This document shows, piece by piece, positions 40,637 through 48,263 of a stretch of 64,000 nt of DNA. Origin of the DNA: Pseudomonas fluorescens (GTDB lineage Bacteria; Pseudomonadota; Gammaproteobacteria; Pseudomonadales; Pseudomonadaceae); NCBI RefSeq assembly GCF_902497785.1, contig NZ_CABVHK010000003.1, forward strand, positions 366,887 through 430,886, given 5' to 3'. Made by a program: the position numbers and the translations under genes. Below the pieces are notes generated by a model. It did no database searches. It was not told the DNA's origin and saw only the letters and a program-made list of their open reading frames with translations. Positions within the stretch are counted from its first letter, which is position 1. Each line of letters begins with the position of its first letter.

Positions 40637-41114
40637 GTAGGAGCTGCCGAAGGCTGCGATCTTTTGATCTTTTGATCTTTAGCGCCATCAAACGCGCTAA
40701 AAAAATCAAGATCAAAAGATCGCAGCCTGCGGCAGCTCCTACCTGGGGAGTTGTGTCAGGCCGTGACGGTCTGATCCACCAAATGACCATTGTCGATACG
40801 CACAGTCCTGCTCGCTGAAACACCGTAGGAGCTGCCGAAGGCTGCGATCTTTTGATCTTTAGCGCCATCAAACGCGCTAAAAAAATCAAGATAAAAAGAT
40901 CGCAGCCTGCGGCAGCTCCTACCCGGGGAGTTGTGTCAGGCCGTGACGGTCTGGTCCACCAAATGACCATTGTCGATACGCACAGTCCTGCTCGCTGAAA
41001 CACCGTAGGAGCTGCCGAAGGCTGCGATCTTTTGATCTTTACCGCCATCAAACGCGTAAAAAAAACAAGATCAAAAGATCGCAGCCTGCGGCAGCTCCTA
41101 CCTGGGGAGTTGTG
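40637..41114. repeat. Three tandem copies of a REPIN plus gene-end unit
   Basis: Units begin at 40637, 40825 and 41005 (spacings 188 and 180). Each has a GTAGGAGCTGCCGAAGGCTGCGATCTTTT palindrome with TAGCGC/GCGCTA in its centre (third copy altered), ending at 40742, 40922 and 41101. The first two are followed by about 55 bases that copy the last codons and stop of the ABC gene whose real end starts at 41115, plus CAGTCCTGCTCGCTGAAACA. The first unit has one extra GATCTTTT. The minus-strand frame through this block only reflects the repeats. Confidence 0.93.
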
Positions 41115-42842
41115 TCAGGCCGTGACGGTCTGGTCCACCAAATGACCATTGTCGATACGCACGTGCCTTGGGTGGAAGCGCTTCAAGCTGCTGCGATGCC
41201 CGACGCTGACGATGCTCAGGCCCGGGATTTCATCGATCAACGCCTGATACAGCGACGCTTCATCCTCTTCATCCATCGCCGAGGTCGCCTCGTCCATGTA
41301 CAGCCATTGCGGCGCATACAGCAGCGCACGGGCAAAGGCCAGACGCTGCTGCTCACCGGGCGAGAGCATGCGCTGCCAGTGATTCGCTTCCTCCAGACGC
41401 GCCACCAGGTGCGGCAGGCGACAGGTTTCCAGCACATGAACGTAACGTTCGTGGGGATAGGTGTCGCCAGACTGTGGATAACTCAACGCCTCGCGCAAGG
41501 TGCCGATGGGCAGGTACGGCTTTTGCGGCAGGAACAGGTAACGCGCCGCCGGCAAACGAATGCTGCCATGGCCCGCCGGCCACAAATGCCCCATCGCCCG
41601 GAACAACGTGGACTTGCCACTGCCGGAACGGCCGCTGAGCATCACGCGCTCGCCCTCCTCCACGGTCATGTCGGCATTGGTCAGCAAATGCCGACCGTCT
41701 GCCAGATCGAGGCCAAGGTTGTGCACCTTCAACGCATCACCTTGATTCTGCACATCGATCGCCGGCGCCCGCTCTTCGTTGTCGGTCATGGCCTGACGGA
41801 AACTCAGCAGGCGATCACAGGTCGCGCGCCACGACGCGAGGTTCTGGTAAGCACTGATAAACCAGCTGAAACTCTCCTGCACGTTGCCGAACGCCGAACT
41901 GATCTGCATCAGTTCACCGAGTTCGATCTTGCCTGCGAAGTAACGCGGCGCGGCGACCATGAACGGGAAGATGATGGCGGCCTGGGTGTATCCGGAGGTG
42001 AAAAACGTCAGACGCTTGGACACCTTCATGATGTCCCAGAAGTTGTGCCAGACCAGGCCGAACCGATCGCTCAAGCGCCGATTTTCATTGGGTTCGCCGT
42101 TGTACAGCGCAATGCTCTCGGCATTCTCGCGAATCCGCACCATGGAAAAACGCAGGTCTGCTTCGAAACGCTGTTGATTGTTGTTGAGACCGATCAAGCG
42201 ACGCCCGATCAAGTGCGTCAGCCAGCTGCCGATCACGGCGTAGACCAGCACACACCAGAACATGTAGCCGGGAATGGTGAAACCGTAGACCTCGATACTG
42301 CCCGACACCCCCCACAGAATGATCGAGAACGACACCAGACTGACCACGTTACGCAGCAAACCAATGCCCAGCTCCAGGGTATTGGAGGTGAAATTGTTGA
42401 GGTCTTCGGAAATCCGCTGGTCCGGGTTATCGGTGTAACCGCCCTGCTCCAACTGGTAGTAATTCTTGTGGCCGAGCCAGCGCTTGAAATGTTTTTCGGT
42501 GAGCCAGGCCCGCCAGCGAATGGTCAGCATCTGCGTCAGGTACAGCCGGTACACCGCGCCGATAATCGCCACGGCCGCAATCCCGCAAAAATACAGAATC
42601 AACCGCCAGAACGCCGCTTCATCCTTTTGTTGCAGGGCGTTGTAAAAATCCTTGTACCAAGTGTTGAACCACACCGAAATCCCCACGCTGAACAATGACA
42701 GGGCAATGACCGCGATCAGCAGCGTCCAGGCCTTGACCTTCTCTTCGCTGCGCCAGTAAGGCGTGATCATCGCCCAGACTTTGCGAAAAAACTGCCCGCG
42801 CACGGTATCGTTGACCGCGGAATACTCAGCGTTCTGGTTCAT
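41115..42842 (-). CDS. SbmA/BacA-like ABC transporter with fused ATPase (YddA type)
   Basis: A 575-residue protein: membrane domain with about six segments (residues 25-330, SbmA/BacA-like), then an ABC ATPase domain (about 370-570). Walker A is [10 protein letters not shown], the signature region reads LSPGEQQRLAFARA, and Walker B is WLYMDEATSAMDEEDE. Relatives include E. coli YddA, ABCD-type peroxisomal carriers and Rv1819c-like importers; substrates vary (peptides, cobalamin, fatty acids). It stands alone. The last codons are duplicated downstream. Confidence 0.9.
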   Translation of the reverse strand: MNQNAEYSAVNDTVRGQFFRKVWAMITPYWRSEEKVKAWTLLIAVIALSLFSVGISVWFNTWYKDFYNALQQKDEAAFWRLILYFCGIAAVAIIGAVYRLYLTQMLTIRWRAWLTEKHFKRWLGHKNYYQLEQGGYTDNPDQRISEDLNNFTSNTLELGIGLLRNVVSLVSFSIILWGVSGSIEVYGFTIPGYMFWCVLVYAVIGSWLTHLIGRRLIGLNNNQQRFEADLRFSMVRIRENAESIALYNGEPNENRRLSDRFGLVWHNFWDIMKVSKRLTFFTSGYTQAAIIFPFMVAAPRYFAGKIELGELMQISSAFGNVQESFSWFISAYQNLASWRATCDRLLSFRQAMTDNEERAPAIDVQNQGDALKVHNLGLDLADGRHLLTNADMTVEEGERVMLSGRSGSGKSTLFRAMGHLWPAGHGSIRLPAARYLFLPQKPYLPIGTLREALSYPQSGDTYPHERYVHVLETCRLPHLVARLEEANHWQRMLSPGEQQRLAFARALLYAPQWLYMDEATSAMDEEDEASLYQALIDEIPGLSIVSVGHRSSLKRFHPRHVRIDNGHLVDQTVTA

Positions 42843-42939
42843 GGAAAAGGCTCGATAAAGAAAAGAACAGACACGAACCGATCATAGATGATCGGCTCGG
42901 TTTGTCGCGAGGCGTGGCCGGCATTCGTTCAGCGCAGGT

Positions 42940-43500
42940 TCAGCGACGCACGGGACGCTTCTGCAATTTGCGTTGCAGCGTGCGCCGGTGCATGCCCAGA
43001 GCGCGGGCAGTGGCGGAGATGTTGCCTTCGTGTTCGGTCAGCACGCGCTGGATGTGTTCCCACTGCAGGCGGTCCACCGACATCGGGTTTTCCGGCACCA
43101 GCGTATCGAGGTCGGCGTGCTCGGAGAGCAGCGCAGCCAGCACGTCATCGGCATCCGCCGGTTTGCACAGGTAGTTGCAGGCGCCGCGCTTGATCGCTTC
43201 GACGGCGGTGGCGATGCTCGAATAACCGGTGAGGATCACGACGCGCATTTCCGGGTCGAGCTCGAGCAGTTTCGGCAACAACACCAGGCCCGAATCGCCG
43301 TCCATTTTCAGGTCCAGCGCGGCGTAATCCGGTAGGTCGGCCTGGGCGATGGTCAGGCCCTCTTCGGCAGAGCCGGCGGTGCTGACGCGGAAACCACGGC
43401 GAGCCATGGCCCGCGCCATCACGCGGGTGAACGTGGCGTCGTCATCTACCAGCAATAAATGCGGCAGTTCTTCGCCTTCGACTTGGATCTCTTCACTCAT
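42940..43500 (-). CDS. roxR: Redox response regulator RoxR (RegA/PrrA family)
   Basis: A 186-residue regulator. Receiver domain (about 14-125) with acidic pair DDD near 20 and the phospho-acceptor Asp in YAALDLKMDGDSG; short linker; Fis-type helix-turn-helix ISATARALGMHRRTLQRKLQKRP at the C-terminus. It activates respiratory genes such as the cyanide-insensitive oxidase in Pseudomonas. The ATG at 43500 overlaps the end of roxS by 8 bases, as typical for this pair. Confidence 0.95.
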   Translation of the reverse strand: MSEEIQVEGEELPHLLLVDDDATFTRVMARAMARRGFRVSTAGSAEEGLTIAQADLPDYAALDLKMDGDSGLVLLPKLLELDPEMRVVILTGYSSIATAVEAIKRGACNYLCKPADADDVLAALLSEHADLDTLVPENPMSVDRLQWEHIQRVLTEHEGNISATARALGMHRRTLQRKLQKRPVRR

Positions 43501-44755
43501 GTTCGTCTCCTCGGGCGACACGGGGCAGGCGCAGCTCGGTGAGCGTGCCGCCTTCCTCATGACTGTAGAGTTTCACTGAGCCGCCGGCGCGTGTCACGCT
43601 GGCCTTGCTCAAAAACAGGCCCAGGCCGAAACCTTTGCCCTTGGTGGTAAAAAACGGTTTACCGATCTGTTCGGCAATCGCCAACGGCACACCGGCGCCG
43701 TGGTCGCGAATGCTGATGGTCAAATCCTCGGCATTCCAGTCCAGCGTCACCTGCAGGCCTTCCGGGCAAGCATCGGCAGCGTTGTTGAGCAAATTCAGCA
43801 GCGCCTGGGTCAGGTCCGGCGGCGGCGCCATGCGCGGCACGGTGCCCTGGCCCAGGCGCTGGAAGCGATAACTGGCTTCCGGGCGCATCAAGTGCCAGCG
43901 GTTCAGCGCTTCATCGAGCCAGTCGGTAACGTCCTGCATCTCCACGGCCAAACGGCGATTGGCTTCCGCTGCCCGAACCAGTTGCTGCAAGGTCTCTTTG
44001 CACAGTTTGACCTGATCCTGCAGCACGCTCAGATCGTCCTGCAGCATCGGGTCGTGATGGTCCTGGCGCATTTCCTTGAGCAGCACGCTCATAGTCGCCA
44101 GCGGCGTGCCCAGTTCATGGGCGGCGCCGGCGGCCTCGGTCGCGACGGCCAGCAACTGCTGATCACGCAGGCCTTCTTCGCGACGGATAGCGCGTAGCTC
44201 CTCCTGCCGGCGCAGCTCTTCGGCCATGCGCGCGGCGAAGAAGGTGATCACCGCCGCCGCGAGGGCGAAGCTCAGCCACATCCCGTAGACCTGCAGGTTT
44301 TCCCGGGCAATCGGGAAGGTTTGCAGCGGATAGAAACCCGCCAGCAGCAAGGTGTACAGGGTTAGTGCGATGCCCGACAGAATCACTGAATAACGCCAAG
44401 GCAGCGTCACGGCGGCGATGGTCAGCGGCACCAGGTAATAAGAGACGAAGGGGTTGGTCGAGCCACCGGAGAAATACAGCAAGGCGCTGTGGATAAAAAG
44501 GTCGCAGGCCAGTTGTACGGCGTATTCAAGCTCGGTGACCGGCCATGAGGTGCGCAGGCGAATCGCCGTGAACGCGCACAACAGCATCGAGCAAGCGAGC
44601 GTCGCGGCCAGTTGGAACCAGGGCAACGGCAGCAATTCGAGCCAGTAGGCCAGGCCTACGGAACCGGCCTGCGCGGCCAGCACCAACGTGCGGATGAACG
44701 TGAGCCGCCAGAGGTTCTGACGCGTCGCGGAAGTGATTTGAACGGGGGCGAGCAT
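43493..44755 (-). CDS. roxS: Redox sensor histidine kinase RoxS (RegB/PrrB family)
   Basis: A 420-residue kinase with six membrane segments (about 20-175). The quinone-sensing motif GGSTNPF is at 97-103, the phosphorylated His213 is in AAHELGTPLATM, and the ATP lid has GKGFGLGLFLS. Cys252 in VKLCKETLQQL aligns in position with the redox-active cysteine of RegB, so both sensing features are kept. Start at MLAPVQITSAT; the longer frame to 44953 covers a REPIN. It senses the ubiquinone pool and controls RoxR. Confidence 0.95.
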   Translation of the reverse strand: MLAPVQITSATRQNLWRLTFIRTLVLAAQAGSVGLAYWLELLPLPWFQLAATLACSMLLCAFTAIRLRTSWPVTELEYAVQLACDLFIHSALLYFSGGSTNPFVSYYLVPLTIAAVTLPWRYSVILSGIALTLYTLLLAGFYPLQTFPIARENLQVYGMWLSFALAAAVITFFAARMAEELRRQEELRAIRREEGLRDQQLLAVATEAAGAAHELGTPLATMSVLLKEMRQDHHDPMLQDDLSVLQDQVKLCKETLQQLVRAAEANRRLAVEMQDVTDWLDEALNRWHLMRPEASYRFQRLGQGTVPRMAPPPDLTQALLNLLNNAADACPEGLQVTLDWNAEDLTISIRDHGAGVPLAIAEQIGKPFFTTKGKGFGLGLFLSKASVTRAGGSVKLYSHEEGGTLTELRLPRVARGDEHE

Positions 44756-44865
44756 GAGCTCTCCTGATGAGCGCTCCAGGCGGATCGCACGGAGTATAAC
44801 GAAGCGCGGGGGCTGACAGGCAAAAGTGCGGCAAACCGCCACAGCCATGAGTTCCCTGAAGGTCC

Positions 44866-44977
44866 CTGTGGTGAGGGGATTTATCCCCGTTTGGCTGCGC
44901 AGCAGCCACATTCGATTCGTCTGGATAAATGCGGGGGCGGCTTCGCCACCCAACGGGGATAAATCCCCTCACCACAG
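44866..44977. repeat. REPIN, CTGTGGTGAGGGGATTTATCCCCG family
   Basis: Arms CTGTGGTGAGGGGATTTATCC and complement enclose a loop with the inner pair GCTGCGCAGCAGC and GGGGGCGGCTTCGCC. It lies upstream of roxS. Another arm of this family starts near the right edge of the window (63979). Confidence 0.9.
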
Positions 44978-45045
44978 ATAAATCCATTCACCACAGATAA
45001 ATCCCCTCACCACAGATAAATCCATTCACCACAGATAAATCACCT
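44970..45045. repeat. 19-base tandem repeat, four units, growing from a REPIN end
   Basis: Four head-to-tail units of CACCACAGATAAATCCATT (units 1 and 3), CACCACAGATAAATCCCCT (unit 2) and CACCACAGATAAATCACCT (unit 4). They start in the right arm of the neighbouring REPIN and look like slippage of its last bases. They lie in the divergent roxS-SIMPL gap, upstream of both start codons. The part from 45046 to 45172 holds no other clear signal. Confidence 0.92.
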
Positions 45046-45172
45046 CAGTACAGGGCTAGCGCAAGGCATCTGTATAGAAGTTGTAACTGTGCGAACCGGA
45101 TCATTAAAGCTAGAGTCTGATGGTTTCACGCAGGCTCGGACCCAACCCCTGCGCATCGTCCAAGGAGTTTTC

Positions 45173-45889
45173 ATGCACACATTCCGCCGCAGCGCCGCCC
45201 TTCTCGCCCTCAGCGTTGGCACCGTCGCCAGCCTCCCGGCGCTGGCCGCCGATGAGCTTCACTACAACCAGATCTCCCTGCGCGCCGAAGTCAGTCAGGA
45301 AGTGGCCCGCGATCTGATGATCGTGACCCTCTACACCGAAGAACAAAACACCGACCCGGCCAAACTCGCCGCGGACGTCAGCACCACCATGAACAAAGCC
45401 CTGGCCCAGGCCAAGCAAGTCAAAGACATCACCCTGCGCCAGGGCAGCCGCAACAGCTACCCGATCTACGACACCAAGGGCCAGAAAATCACCGGCTGGC
45501 GTGAACGCGCCGAACTGCGCCTGGAAAGCGCCGACTTCGCCGCGCTGTCGAAACTCACCGGCGAACTGCTCACCGACCTGAAAATGGGCGGCATGGACTT
45601 CGCCATCGCCACCCCGACCCGCAAGGCTAGCGAAGATGCCTTGCTCAAAGAAGCCGTCAGCGCCTTCAAGGCCCGTGCTCAGCTCGCCACCGATGCGCTG
45701 GGCGGCAAGGGGTACAAAATCGTCAACCTGAACCTCAACAGCAACGGTTATCCGCAGCCGTACATGCGCGGGCCGATGATGATGAAAGCCGCCAGCATGG
45801 ACGCCGCGCCGGTGACGCCGGAAGTCGAAGCCGGCACTGCGCAGGTCAGCATGACGGCGGATGGGGCGATTGAAGTGTTGATGCCTTGA
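45173..45889 (+). CDS. Periplasmic SIMPL-domain (DUF541) protein
   Basis: A 238-residue protein with a signal peptide (MHTFRRSAALLALSVGTVASLPALA) and one SIMPL domain filling the mature part. Homologues include E. coli YggE, linked to lower oxidative stress, though the mechanism is unknown. The ATG at 45173 has AAGGAG seven bases upstream; the longer frame is not needed. Lies beside roxRS as in P. aeruginosa (PA4495 position). Confidence 0.9.
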   Translation: MHTFRRSAALLALSVGTVASLPALAADELHYNQISLRAEVSQEVARDLMIVTLYTEEQNTDPAKLAADVSTTMNKALAQAKQVKDITLRQGSRNSYPIYDTKGQKITGWRERAELRLESADFAALSKLTGELLTDLKMGGMDFAIATPTRKASEDALLKEAVSAFKARAQLATDALGGKGYKIVNLNLNSNGYPQPYMRGPMMMKAASMDAAPVTPEVEAGTAQVSMTADGAIEVLMP

Positions 45890-45913
45890 CCAACTGACCG
45901 CTACACACCCCCC

Positions 45914-46053
45914 GTAGGAGCTGCCGCAGGCTCGGGCCGCGTTCGGACGATCTTTTGATCTTGAAAAAACAGAAGCAAAAGATCGCAGCCTCCGGCAGCT
46001 CCTACGTGGGTATAGATAAGAATCAAAAGATCGCAGCCTGCGGCAGCTCCTAC
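45914..46053. repeat. Three arms of the GTAGGAGCTGCCG repeat family
   Basis: A forward arm at 45914 with the CGGGCCGCGTTCGGAC insert, a reverse arm ending at 46005 and a second reverse arm ending at 46053. They fill much of the 440-base gap between the SIMPL gene and the first peptide-binding protein. Confidence 0.9.
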
Positions 46054-46121
46054 GAGGGTTTAGATAAGTAACACCACGCCTTAACCGGGTGCGCAATGCA
46101 CCCTGGTTGCCCTCCGTCGGT

Positions 46122-46150
46122 GCGCGGGTTGCACCGAAAAAAACCCGCGC
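46122..46150. terminator. Inverted repeat in the leader region of the dpp cluster
   Basis: GCGCGGGTT, an 11-base A-rich loop, then AACCCGCGC. It could be an upstream terminator; read on the minus strand a T-rich loop separates the arms. Downstream of it (46151-46329) no secure promoter box was found. Confidence 0.4.
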
Positions 46151-46329
46151 AAACGGTCAAATGCGCAAGAATTTATACATATGCGACATTAAGGTACGTA
46201 CGTGCCACTGTTTAAGGCTTGTTGCCATGCAACGTCTTGCATTGGGTATGGCCCCTGCATAAGTATCCGCAGGCACGACTCACGAGGTCGTCCTCAATAT
46301 TAAAAAATGACAACAATCATGAGGCCACC

Positions 46330-47955
46330 ATGCTTAAACACGCGGTCATTCCGTTTTTAGTCGGCGCCAGCTTGTTAGCTGCCGCACCTTTCGCCCAAGC
46401 GGCGACTAACCTGGTGTTCTGCTCCGAAGGGAGCCCGGCCGGTTTTGATCCTGGTCAGTACACCACCGGAACCGACTTCGACGCCTCTGCAGAAACCATG
46501 TTCAACCGTCTGACTCAGTTCGAGCGCGGCGGCACCGCCGTGATTCCTGGTCTGGCGACCAAGTGGGACATCTCCGACGATGGCCTGACTTACACCTTCC
46601 ACCTGCGTGAAGGCGTCAAGTTCCACACCACCCCGTACTTCAAGCCGACTCGCGAGTTCAACGCCGACGACGTGCTGTTCACCTTTAATCGCATGATTAA
46701 CAAGGATGACCCGTTCCGTAAGGCGTACCCGACTGAATTCCCGTACTTCACCGACATGGCGATGGACACCAACATCGCCAAGATCGACAAAGTCGACGAC
46801 AAGACCGTCAAGTTCACTCTTAAAGAAGTTGATGCCGCGTTCATCCAGAACATGGCCATGAGCTTCGCTTCGGTGCAGTCCGCCGAATACGCAGCCCAAC
46901 TGCTGAAAGAAGGCAAAGCCGCCGACATCAACCAGAAGCCGGTCGGCACGGGTCCGTTCGTGTTCAAGAGCTACCAGAAAGATTCCAACATCCGCTTCAC
47001 CGGCAACAAGGACTACTGGAAGCCTGATGACGTCAAGATCGACAACCTGATCTTCGCCATCACCACCGACCCGTCGGTACGTATCCAGAAGCTGAAGAAG
47101 GGTGAGTGCCAGATCACGCTGTTCCCTCGTCCGGCCGACCTGAAAGCGCTGAAAGAAGACAAGACCCTGAAGGTGCCTGACCAGGCTGGTTTCAACCTGG
47201 GTTACATCGCCTACAACGTGATGGACAAGATCAAGGGCAGCGATCAGCCGAACCCGATGGCTCAATTGAAAGTGCGTCAGGCACTGGACATGGCCGTCAA
47301 CAAACAGCAGATCATTGATTCCGTTTACCAGGGCGCAGGCCAACTGGCCGTCAACGCTATGCCGCCAACCCAGTGGTCTTACGACACCACCATCAAGGAT
47401 GCGCCGTACAACCCTGAGAAAGCCAAAGAGCTGCTCAAGGAAGCCGGCGTCAAGGAAGGCACCGAGATCAACCTGTGGGCGATGCCGGTGCAGCGTCCGT
47501 ATAACCCGAACGCCAAGCTGATGGCTGAAATGCTGCAGTCCGACTGGGCCAAGATTGGCATCAAGGCCAAGATCGTGACCTACGAGTGGGGCGAGTACAT
47601 CAAGCGTTCCAAAGGTGGCGAAAACGGCGCGATGCTGATTGGCTGGAGCGGCGACAACGGTGACCCGGACAACTGGCTCAACGTGCTGTTCGGCTGCGAC
47701 TCGCTGGAAGGCAACAACTTCTCCAAGTGGTGCGACAAGAAGTTCGACGGCATCGTCAAAGAAGCCAAGCGCACGACCGATCAGGGCAAGCGCACCGAAC
47801 TGTACAAGCAGGCGCAACACGTCCTCAAAGACGCTGTTCCAATGACACCTATCGCTCACTCGACGGTGTTCCAACCCATGCGCAACAACGTGCAGGATTT
47901 CAAGATCAGCCCGTTCGGCTTGAACTCCTTCTACGGCGTCAGCGTCAGCAAATAA
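46330..47955 (+). CDS. dppA: Di-/oligopeptide ABC transporter substrate-binding protein 1
   Basis: A 541-residue SBP_bac_5 protein with a signal peptide ending AAPFAQA. It is a DppA type: LVFCSEGSPAGFDPGQYTTG at the mature start, and YNPEKAKELLKEAGV near the C-terminal third. DppA proteins bind dipeptides in the periplasm and dock to DppBC. Start ATG at 46330 in ACCATG; the frame is open from 46219. In P. aeruginosa the same place holds dppA1 and dppA2. A terminator follows, so it can be expressed apart from the rest of the cluster. Confidence 0.92.
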   Translation: MLKHAVIPFLVGASLLAAAPFAQAATNLVFCSEGSPAGFDPGQYTTGTDFDASAETMFNRLTQFERGGTAVIPGLATKWDISDDGLTYTFHLREGVKFHTTPYFKPTREFNADDVLFTFNRMINKDDPFRKAYPTEFPYFTDMAMDTNIAKIDKVDDKTVKFTLKEVDAAFIQNMAMSFASVQSAEYAAQLLKEGKAADINQKPVGTGPFVFKSYQKDSNIRFTGNKDYWKPDDVKIDNLIFAITTDPSVRIQKLKKGECQITLFPRPADLKALKEDKTLKVPDQAGFNLGYIAYNVMDKIKGSDQPNPMAQLKVRQALDMAVNKQQIIDSVYQGAGQLAVNAMPPTQWSYDTTIKDAPYNPEKAKELLKEAGVKEGTEINLWAMPVQRPYNPNAKLMAEMLQSDWAKIGIKAKIVTYEWGEYIKRSKGGENGAMLIGWSGDNGDPDNWLNVLFGCDSLEGNNFSKWCDKKFDGIVKEAKRTTDQGKRTELYKQAQHVLKDAVPMTPIAHSTVFQPMRNNVQDFKISPFGLNSFYGVSVSK

Positions 47956-47962
47956 GATGGAC

Positions 47963-47996
47963 CAACGGCGACGTTTTTAACGTCGCCGTTGCTTTA
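47963..47996 (+). terminator. Terminator after substrate-binding protein 1
   Basis: AACGGCGACGTT, TTT loop, AACGTCGCCGTT, then GCTTTAT. A strong 12-base stem just behind the stop codon, with a poor T tract. Confidence 0.75.
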
Positions 47997-48194
47997 TCTA
48001 CCGAGAAAGTAGGAAACAGCCTACATCCATTTCCACTGTGTACTACAGCAGCGGAGTCGGACGCGTTGACCTTTCCTACGAGTCTTTAGGACTTTACGCA
48101 TTTACTGCCAGACCCGTCGCTCATAACGTCGGGACCTGACCAGTGCAGGCGTGGGCTCTCGGTTCTGCTGCATGTCTTGGGCTTGAAATCAATG

Positions 48195-48227
48195 GTGCCG
48201 CCGTGTCCCCGAACGGGGCGGCGGCAC
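48195..48227 (+). promoter_or_regulatory. GC-rich stem-loop in the leader of substrate-binding protein 2
   Basis: Outer arms GTGCCGCCG and CGGCGGCAC, inner arms CCCC and GGGG around GAAC, with a small bulge. It ends 36 bases before the ATG at 48264. No T run follows. It may be a 5' mRNA stabiliser or a translational control element. The part 47997-48194 of this 308-base gap has no other visible feature. Confidence 0.5.
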
Positions 48228-48263
48228 ATTGACAACACTTAGCGAAAGAGAAAAGGGAGCGTC

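Noticed and set aside
40581..41051. A minus-strand frame of 156 codons with internal peptide repeats
   Set aside because: It only translates the tandem REPIN block; the repeats are of DNA origin.
44970..45045. CRISPR-like array
   Set aside because: The 19-base units are adjacent without spacers, and no cas gene is present; it is a simple tandem repeat.
46240..46275. Sigma-54 promoter for the first dipeptide-binding gene (TTGGGTATGGCCCCTGCAT)
   Set aside because: GG and GC are 10 bases apart, but most other consensus positions are wrong; too weak to list.
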